Assembly (NCBI GenBank): GCA_033964015.1
Contig: CM066914.1
Location: forward strand, 10,531,831 to 10,595,830
Reading direction: 5' to 3'
Source: Scolanthus callimorphus
Lineage: Eukaryota; Cnidaria; Anthozoa; Actiniaria; Edwardsiidae
Length of the DNA stretch: 64,000 bases
The notes under the pieces are model-generated. The model saw only the letters and a list, made by a program, of their open reading frames with translations. It searched no databases and had not been told where the DNA came from. Of this stretch, positions 55,890-64,000 are shown piece after piece; within the stretch, counting starts at the first letter, position 1; every line of letters begins with the position of its first letter. The position numbers and the translations under genes were made by a program.

Positions 55890-56640
55890 CCCAACCACCA
55901 TGTTGGACGAGGATCTCAACACGATTCAACTAGAGCAGATTTCGTATGACTGTGAAAAGTGCCGCGAAAGAGTTGTACCGCGCCGCGACCGTACCGCGAC
56001 TACGCGATTTCATTCGGTATCTACATTCGGTATCTACATTCATCTTTCATTCGGTATCTATCCCCAACTATCTTGCTAAGGACATGCAGCGCATACCGAA
56101 TCGCTCAATGGACATCTTAGGCCTTGCTAGAGACACCTTAGAGCCGCTTAATGTTAGGAGAGACAAGCACACGGTGCAGGTTTTTAAAAACATCGTAGAG
56201 TCAGACGATCACCCGTGTAGGAGATTCATCAGCAAAGCACCAAGAACTTACACACTCCGATCTCAAAGGTGCGAGCACCAATTCCGCGCACGGACAGGAA
56301 CAAGATGTCGTTCATTCAGCGCGCCACAAGATTATACTCGTAGTACTAGAACTCATAGAAGGAATTGTAGTTTTTAGATTTTATATTTTATGTGCAAATT
56401 CGACGTAATTCTTATGCTTAAGTTGAATAATAAAGTTTATTATTATTATTATTATTACAGCAGGCCAGGTTCCGTACCGCCACCGCGACAGTACCGCGCC
56501 GTGTCACGGCACTTTTCACAGTCATACGAAATCTGCTCTATAACAAACATACTACTCAGCACGACTCAACATTCTTTTGTTCTCGAGTTGACTGTGTGAG
56601 GTTGGCATCCTCATTCAACATGTTTGGAGCTCAACTCGAC
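55890..56640. mobile_element. Foldback element interrupted by a LINE fragment
   Basis: GAGCAGATTTCGTATGACTG (near 55932-55951), with sequence to about 55998, is repeated inverted at about 56480-56540. The arms surround a retrotransposon 3' end (56040-56457). Confidence 0.65.
56040..56457 (+). mobile_element. 5'-truncated non-LTR retrotransposon 3' end with (ATT)n tail
   Basis: A coding remnant with LEPLNVRRDKHTVQVFKNI and TYTLRSQ follows the pattern of the extreme C-terminus of L2/CR1-type reverse transcriptase ORFs. It is followed by AATAAAG and a tail of ATT repeats ending at 56457. Only the last 400 bp are present. Confidence 0.55.
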
Positions 56641-56779
56641 CGTTTTTAAATAAGCCACGCGCTCCGCGTCCCTTACTTGAGGAGGTTTTTCAAATGTTGC
56701 ATGGATATTGTATACCCTTTGGGCTCTCTATGTTGAGTTTCTTTACACCATCGAATCAAGCACCAGACCAGATCTTTAC

Positions 56780-59700
56780 CTATTTGCTAGATCCCAGTCC
56801 ACTTTCTGGAGCAGCTCTCGTGTAGAACAGTCGTTGCACTGCATCATGGGAATCCTTAGTAGCAAGAGTGGGTCCCAGGCTCCCGGTGTTGGCGTATGCA
56901 GCGAAAAATATGGCCATCAAGACGCTGAAAAATAGGTACCCAATGGGTAATTGAGTCAACGGTACGAGTAATTCTAGACACGAGACAGATCGGAAATTAG
57001 ATCTCTGTCTTCTCAAGGTTTAGTTATGCTCTCAAAACGAAAAGAAAAAAAACTTGCTAACTTCGGTGGGTTATGTCAGCGAAGGAAGCATACGCTGAAC
57101 GGTGGTCAAAGACAATACATTTTAGTCAATGACCCACGGCAGCATTGAAAAAAGAAAAACATCCCGTAGCACACACTTAATTTCCGAGATTTGTCCAAGC
57201 ATACCTCAAAACGTCACCAGGGCTTATCTCTCCGGTCTGTACTAGATGGCATCCGTAACGTAGCGTCCCGGCAAAAATGGCAAACACCATGGCTTGGCCG
57301 ACCGCAAAGGCCACACCACTGGCAAGGATTCTTTTACACACGCGGCTGAAAGGAAAACAGAAGAGGATATTAGAATCCCTAAATGCGTCGCTTGTTGCTG
57401 TCTCAAAACACCTATCTAGTGACACCACGTCTGTTTGCTTCACCGGTTGACATCACTGCTATTTTTATATTTAAGGGGCACTCGCACGCTTGCCTGACAA
57501 GCAAATAATTCAAATCGCAATCCAATTCCATCCTCTTGATAATAGATATAACACTATAGATTTGTATTGATTTAACAGTGAAAAGGCCATTTAACAAACC
57601 TGAACTGTTATTTTGGTTATTCCCGGTAAACTTAAATGTATTTTTGGTTATTTGAATTAGACCTAAGCGTGCAAGTGCCCCTTTAAAGTTAACAAACACA
57701 TTGCCCATGTAGAAATAATGTTACGTAACACGAGTTCTGGTTCTTGGGAATAAACAGACATTTCGGCTTACTTGTATCTTTCAATGTTCTCCTCTTTAAT
57801 GGCGTTTATGAGTTTCTCCTGCGCTCCTGGTAGGCCTCTGAACTTTGCTCCCTGTAGAAAGAATAAGATATAGCAAGTTTATACGCTCATGAATTAACCA
57901 ACATCTTTAAAGTTTTACGTTTCGTGTACAATTCAATATTCATTTTTCACTCACTCCCTCGCTGTTTCCTGTCGGTTCAAGTCCTTCATCGATTTGTTTC
58001 TGTTGTATTAGGTGAGCTAAGACTATTATGAGATATCCTGCTGATGCAACCAGTGCCATTTTCCAGCTGATACAGAATGCCAAGTAAAAGGTTGTCAGCA
58101 GCGACACAAAGGACTGTACGTCTGCGCCAATGCATTTTCCTATAGACTGCATAATAAATAAGATGAAAGAAAAATCAACTGTTAGTTAAAAACGAGTATG
58201 AGGTCCTGAGGAGTCCCCACAGGTTCTATATCGGGACCAAGACCACGAATGAACGATAGATTGCGTATTTCCACGACAAATTGGTGAACTACTTACTGCT
58301 TGTACTGCTGTTTGAAGATCTTGCTCTAGTTGCTTTGCTGAAGTTTCCGCACTGATCTAAAGCAAAAAACGATAAAGACACAAAACAAAAGTGAGCGTTA
58401 CCGTTGTTTAGCACTAAAACAATCATCACTAACTTAGATTCTTCGCCCCGCTTCTTAAGTACTCCTTGGTGCCTAAGTTACAATAGACACATGAATACTT
58501 GAAAACATCCCTTAAATCCACACAGAAACGTTTCGAATATCTTCTTATTTTGGCACCAATGCAACTGGACTGGCCGCCAACTTCGCCATCGATAACACAT
58601 CAAATCACTGTTGGTGCCAACTGTTTATACCTTCCTTTGTTTAGTTCTCTCGTATACGCGTTTCTTTAATCGGAGTTGTAGTCTTCCTGTTGCTAGCGAA
58701 GACATGTATTTCTGAATAAGATTAGAATACACCGTCAACAGTTAATATCACCTTTTCCCTGTTTTTTTTTTTTTAAACCATCCGGACGAGGATGATGTCG
58801 ATGATGATGGTATTGAGAAGGAAGAGGATGAGGAGGAAGAGGAGGAGGAAGGGGGGAGGAAGAAGATTTTATAAAGTTTAACTAAGTCCTGTTTACAAGG
58901 AGGAGGAAAGATTAAGAAAAGGAGGGGAGAAGAGAAGGGAAGAGAGAGGAAGAGGAAGCACAGGAAGGGAAGAGAGAGGAAGAGGAAGCACAGGAAGGAA
59001 GAGAGAGGAGGAGGAAGCAAGGGAAAGACGAGAGAGGAAGAGGAAGCAAGGGAAGGAACGAGAGAGGAGGAGGAAGCAAGGGAAGCAACGAGAGAGGAGG
59101 AGGAAGCAAGGGAAGAGAATCACATACCTCAATCGTGCCTCCGAATGCCACCAAAGCACCAAGCAGCACAAACATACTCATCAAGTACGGTCCCTTGCCA
59201 GAAACAGCAGAGTAATCACCAAGGCTCTGTGTAAAGTACCGGAGAGTTAAACCTGTCCGTTGATGGACCTCAATAGACCGTTACCGTTATAATGCAGAAA
59301 TGCCACATTTTCTGAAATAATCCGTGATGCACGTGGAGTTCAAGTTCCCACGGGTAAGGTTCACGAGAAAACTATACGTGTATGGATCCCCAAGTATCAC
59401 AGACATTAGGGACGTTGTTGTAATAATAATATAAACAAAATTAATTGACATTCACCTTCTGAATCCGTGTGAAGAGCGCGCTAATCCCAGGAGCAGTCAG
59501 GCCTGTCAAAACCGCACCCAACGCCGCGGCAAGGAGGAATGGCGCGTCTTGAAGCTCGATTTTCAACAGGCGCCATCGCATCTTCAGTGACTCAATCTAA
59601 CAAGATCATCCAAGTAACTTGGATAAGTACGGTTTTGTAATGGTGATGACAATTGTGTTGATGTTGACGTTGTTGTTAATGAGGACGATGGTGTTGGTAG

Positions 59701-62700
59701 TATAGTAATAATAATGATCACGTGATAATCTCACCTGACGCTTGAAAGACTCATCAAATGCTTCTTTTCTTCTCAAAAGCATCGTCCAGACCTTTGCCAC
59801 GAAAGAGTCGCCTTTACTGCGCTCTCCTTGGCTCCCTTTAACAAGGTCAAACTATAATCAACGAATGCTAGACGATCTTGCATGCTTCACGCTAGAAACG
59901 TTTGTCTCGCTCGTGAAAACAGAACCCAGGAACCATGTGGGAACGAGATTACAATGAATGGATCACAACTTGTTTTAGATGAAAATAATACCTGTGTCTT
60001 GTAGTACACTTTCCTTGTGCGCAGAACGACCCTCCGAATACTGTCAAACAAAGACAGTACAAGCATGAATGAAAATTATGTTGTTATGGCAAACTTGTGC
60101 CCCCTTCCCCAGGTGATGCACTTCTTTTTCCAAGCAGTAGGTTCCTGCTCAGAATGAACTACACGACACGAAACGACACAGAACCTCACCTTCGGGTCAC
60201 CCTGACGGTCATAACATTCTAGAGTCAACGCTGTCAATAAGGTGTCAAAACGATGCCCTATCCATAAAAATCTCACCTTGTCTGAAAACTCCATAACGTC
60301 ATCAGGTTTTGATATATGCTCTGAAAGTGTTCCTACTGGCCCATCCTAAAAAAGACGAATTTAAATAGCAGACCACTTATTTCTGATTGGCAAAACTCCC
60401 GGCGAATCACGGCGTTGTAAACATTGTGGCAATAGGACATGGAAATGATGTTACCTTACTAGTGGAGATGCCGAGCAAAGCTGACAAAGATCGTTGTGTT
60501 TCACTTGCATCATCGACTTGCTCATAAGCGCTACCAACCTGCATTGTCCCACCAATAATGGCCATGAACACCTACCAAAACAAGAGTGCAAAGGGTACAA
60601 ATTCGTGACTGGCCTCTTCCAATTGGAGGTGAGGGGGTTAAGGAACTTTGTACTACTTACCGTTAGTAGAGCCCCAGGAGAGAGCGTCCCATCATCCAGA
60701 TGAGTAGTACTGTACCTACAAACGTGAATGTATTACATATAGCTGATGCCTTACGCTGTTCCCTAAAATCATGTTTCATATCCTACGATGCGCATGGAAG
60801 GGAATATCATCTTCCCATCACAATTTTGGGAAAATGAAAGGTGATACGAGGTTTAGGATAGAGCGGAATTAAGATGAGTGTCGTGAATAATTCGCACTTA
60901 CTTTGCCTTTACTCCTACGTTTTGTTCAGATTGGCCAATTTACATTGCGTTTACCACAGTCCGAACACACAAACTTTTATCACCTAAACTCTCGTTGTTT
61001 GATTTGTTTTCTCTTGAGACGCCCTATTTCGGATCATACGGTGCACCATTTGGGAGGATACAATTAGACAATTTCTCACACACGACCGAACTCATACAGG
61101 TATGTACAAATTGAACAATGGTACCCGTTAGCTGATTTTATCCAGTGGTGACTCACTTCAAGGATTTTCCAAGGCTCCGTATTTTTTTAATGTACTGCCA
61201 ACAAACAAAGTTCCACAGGGATTCACATTAATCTTCTTTATAACTGGAAGTCTATAAATACTCACCAGACGGCGAGTCCAAGGAAGAGGAACAATATCAG
61301 GGTACCAAGTCCACTGCCAAATCCTTTAACAAGGCTCTTGAGCTGGTTATATCGGCTGCTTTGCTTTAGTTGGCTCTCGAATCTGGAAAAACAGCAATGT
61401 CACTCAGAAGCTTCCACGGTTTACCAGAAAAACAAAGCCCTCGACTGCTTAGTCATACCTGTCAGAATCAATAAATTGTCCGGCAAACACGGCTACCGAA
61501 GACGTCACAGATTGTAATCCTTTACCAGCAACAGAGCTTACACTATTCTCGATTACTTTTTTCTGCTTCTTGACATATTTCTCCACCTGGATGGTAAAGA
61601 AAAATGGCATCGTTTGATTGGAGAAATCATGAGGACAAAACGGGTCCAAATCCGCGTCCCTGCAGTAAGCTTTCTGGTAGTCTTTAAATTCTGATTACGA
61701 CAAGAAACATAACGATCTACCAGAAGCGCGTACGGTTTCGACTGTGATCACAAGAAAAATACTATAGCCTATAGTTAAAAATATTGTTTCTTTTATTGTC
61801 CTACTACAAAGCAAAAGTGCGAACGCATTTTCATGATCATTTCCAGGCAATCTTTTGGTCATCAATAGCGCGAAGCGGTCGGGTGTGCAAGGCACGCTAT
61901 TTTCTTATGCTGATGTTGACCAATAAAGAGCGTTTCGGAAAGACGACACGGAACTACAGATCTGAAAATCCTGTCTGTCCTACCTGTACCACCACTGTCG
62001 CTATGACACCCATGGCAGGGGCCGCCGCCATCATGACTAGCGTGAGTTTCCAATCGTGACCCAGGCCGACCAGGTACCCCGAGGAACAACTGGTGATGCT
62101 TTGTATTATATAAGCTATAGCACCTCCTACGCCACCACGCAACGATGCAATATCGAGTGCAGAAACGCTGTTGAGGAGAAAGTGATTTGGCATAGAATAG
62201 GTAGGCGCTAGAGCACAAGTTTGATGAAGATAGTAATAGGTACAATATGTTAAAAGTACAAGTATGCCCGTACAATATATTGAAATAAGTTTACTCACCC
62301 TGGCGAATCAAGGATCGAGGGATTCTTCCATCCAGGCCCGGCATTCTCCACCATACTTAACGTCAGCTGATCACTAATGTCACGGGCGCCTCTTTCTGAC
62401 GCCATGTTCCAGCAGAACATTTGTCCGCATGCGCAGAACAAAGTCGCAAGTGCAGCATACAAGTAATAATAAACAAATCTCTTCATCTTCTCTCCAGGTT
62501 CACTGATATCTTTTTCACAAATCAGAGAGGAGTTTCTCAGTGTAAGTGTAAGGTTTCCTATTGGTCCTCCGTAACGTAAGCCACTGTTATTCTGCATCTC
62601 TACTGTCGTGCCATTCAAATTAATTCTTATCACAACAGATGACTTCATGGCAGGCTTCAATGATTGCGTGACAGTCATGTTATTGTTTCTACCTTGAGTT

Positions 62701-63959
62701 GCGTTACCAATGCTTCGTTGGAAAGCACTGCTCACGTTTGCACTTACGTTTGTATTTGTGACGTTTCCTTTCGTGGTATTGGTAATGTTCTTGACAATAC
62801 TCTGGAATGTAGTATTCTTTACAGTTAACACCATTTCTGTGATGTTCGAGTTCATCGAAGTAGTGTTCGTATTTGCAACGTGCCTATTTGTGATGTTGTT
62901 AACATTACTTGCGTTTCCTTGCGTCGTGGTATTCGCCATATCGCTCAAATCGTACATGGCATCCAGCGGGTCTTCAAGCTCAAATGTTTCACCTTGGAGC
63001 CCAATCGACTGTTTATCAGAGACCTCGACAACAGCGTGCCTGGTATGACCGTTCGGTTTGATAAGAGGGCTGTCAGGCGTCAAAGTCATTTCAGCTCTGT
63101 CGCCCGTTCTTTTGTCATCCCAAATAACACTCTCGAGTCGAAACTTAGCGTCGCGTCTTATCTTTTCATCTCTTGCTGAGCTCAACTTTTCATGGCTTGC
63201 TGGAAGGATTACCTGGGGACTTCCCCCCTCTATGTCTCTCATCGCCTTTGTCACTCTTGTTCCATCGAGAGAATCCCTTTTCATCGCTAATCTCACTTTT
63301 GGAAAAGCACGAACATTTCCCCACCACTTTTGTACGACTTCCAAAAGCGATTCTCCCTCAATTTTCCCAACAAAACCCGGGCCTTTTCTGTGAAGACTGT
63401 TGTTCCTTTCAGCTGCAAGTGTAGTTCGGGATTGTTTGGGGCTCGTTTTAATAGCTAATCCTATTCTCCGCGGTGAACGTTTCTTTGCCCACCATTTCTG
63501 AATGACCTCTAAAAGTGATTCTCCCTTTATCGTGGAAACAAGTCCTTGAACATCTGAGTTAAAAACACTAAATCTCTTCCCAGGTGAGCTATGAGCTTGT
63601 CTCCTCGCTTCCGATTGCATTTTCTTTCCCAAAACATCTCCAGCGACAATGTGTTTATTTTTCCACCATTTTCTAATGACTTCCAGAAGATCTCCATTTA
63701 CAATAGTGAAGATACTGGATGTTCTTGTTTGATTCTTGCTGTCCTTTTGTTTGATGAAGTTCTCATTTACGGTTCGTCTTGCTTTATTTCCTGAAGATGG
63801 AACAGTTTCCCTATTTCTCTTTTCCGCGGGACGAATTGGTGCAGGAAACCGGTCACCGTCAGGTGGCAGATCAACGAACGACCTTGAACGCCTAATTCTC
63901 GCATTTGACGTTCGCTCAACAATTTGATTTTCCCAAAGCAGGGATTGCTCTGTGTCTCT
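56780..63959 (-). CDS. ABCB/MDR-like double transmembrane-domain protein without visible ATPase domains; 5' end outside the window
   Basis: Exons in gene order: 62299 to about 63959 (partial), 61984-62167, 61459-61586, 61266-61382, 60661-60715, 60455-60571, 60277-60345, 59735-59851, 59456-59596, 59128-59226, 58297-58356, 57955-58146, 57772-57851, 57205-57345, 56780-56924; all phases join. About 1,100 residues in the window. TMD1: RFVYYYLYAALATLFCACGQ, WKLTLVMMAAAPAMGVI, SGLGTLILFLFLGLAVWYST, LTVFMAIIGGTMQVGSAYEQ. A linker of about 90 residues follows. TMD2: FLLAAALGAVLTGLTAPGIS, LVAFGGTIE, SFVSLLTTFYLAFCISWKMA, FAVGQAMVFAIFAGTLRYG, LSVLMAIFFAAYANTGSLGP. A TAG follows 32 residues after the last helix, where NBD2 should begin. 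No Walker A, signature or Walker B motif is seen, and the introns between TMD1 and TMD2 are too short to hide NBD1. Before TMD1 lie three KWW repeats and a sequon-rich region; TM1 is not seen and may be encoded beyond 64000. Likely plasma membrane; substrate or partner unknown. Confidence 0.85.
58786..59110. repeat. Polypurine (GGAAGAGGA-type) tract in an ABCB-like intron
   Basis: A long purine-rich plus strand (GAGGAGGAAGAGGAGG and variants, with repeats of GGAAGAGAGAGGAAGAGGAAG length classes), interrupted once at about 58868-58895. Open frames across it (Ser/Leu/Pro-rich) are artefacts. Confidence 0.85.
59992..60040 (-). other. Candidate 49-nt cassette or poison exon of the ABCB-like gene
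   Basis: Bounded by a good acceptor (GTTTGACAG) and donor (CAGGTATTA). Its length is not a multiple of three; inclusion would put GTT TGA at the start of the next exon and stop translation in the linker. Skipping it keeps the frame perfectly. Confidence 0.35.
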
Positions 63960-64000
63960 TCATCTACTGCATCGTCTGTCTTATTCTCTTTCTTTCTCTT

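Noticed and set aside
54827..56779. Hidden NBD2 exons of the ABCB-like gene downstream of its stop
   Set aside because: I read this interval on the minus strand for Walker A, LSGGQ and Walker B patterns and found none; it is AT-rich sequence and mobile elements.
58748..59184. Three overlapping Ser/Pro/Leu-rich ORFs
   Set aside because: They come from the polypurine tract; only 59128-59226 is a real exon.

Overview
The window reads as a piece of animal nuclear genome. The genes are intron-rich metazoan ones (ATIC with 17 exons, CEP70 with 21, canopy, MARCH and ABCB families), the introns are short with GT-AG ends, and many short inverted-repeat transposons sit in introns. The rapidly duplicated class A GPCRs and the mobile-element content suggest a cnidarian, probably an anthozoan. 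That is inference; nothing in the window fixes the species.

Layout. (1) 94-2488, minus: an EFR3 homologue without introns. It lies head-to-head with an ERICH2-like glutamate-rich gene (2601-6248, plus). (2) 7868-28077, minus: ATIC, the bifunctional enzyme that completes de novo IMP synthesis. Its 13.3-kb intron 15 (9346-22618) holds four class A GPCR loci on the opposite strand, two of them in a recent tandem duplication. Its stop codon has been amplified into a 63-66 bp minisatellite. (3) 28352-36432, plus: CEP70, head-to-head with ATIC across 274 bp. (4) 36433-41700: gene-free, with a 150-bp satellite in four-monomer higher-order units. (5) 41709-45522, plus: a MARCH1/8-like membrane RING-CH E3 ligase. 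(6) 46972-50548 minus and 51583-54604 plus: two divergent canopy (CNPY3/4-like) paralogues. (7) 56780 to beyond 63959, minus: an ABCB/MDR-like membrane protein that keeps both transmembrane domains but shows neither ATPase domain. It also has a large amino-terminal region of tryptophan-containing repeats followed by a dense run of N-glycosylation sequons. This is the most unusual gene in the window.

Functionally the neighbours look like an ordinary mix of housekeeping and membrane genes, not an operon-like system. Local links are the divergent promoters (EFR3/ERICH2-like, ATIC/CEP70, and the longer canopy/canopy gap), the nested GPCR cluster, and at least ten families of short inverted-repeat elements.

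Sequence quality matters. Several otherwise intact genes (EFR3 twice, the ERICH2-like gene, ATIC, GPCR-1, probably the second canopy gene) show apparent single-base losses, usually in short homopolymers. The one in ATIC breaks an invariant motif of an essential enzyme, so I read most of these as consensus errors rather than pseudogenes. All exon boundaries were read by eye from splice signals, phase and family similarity; no alignment or transcript data were available.
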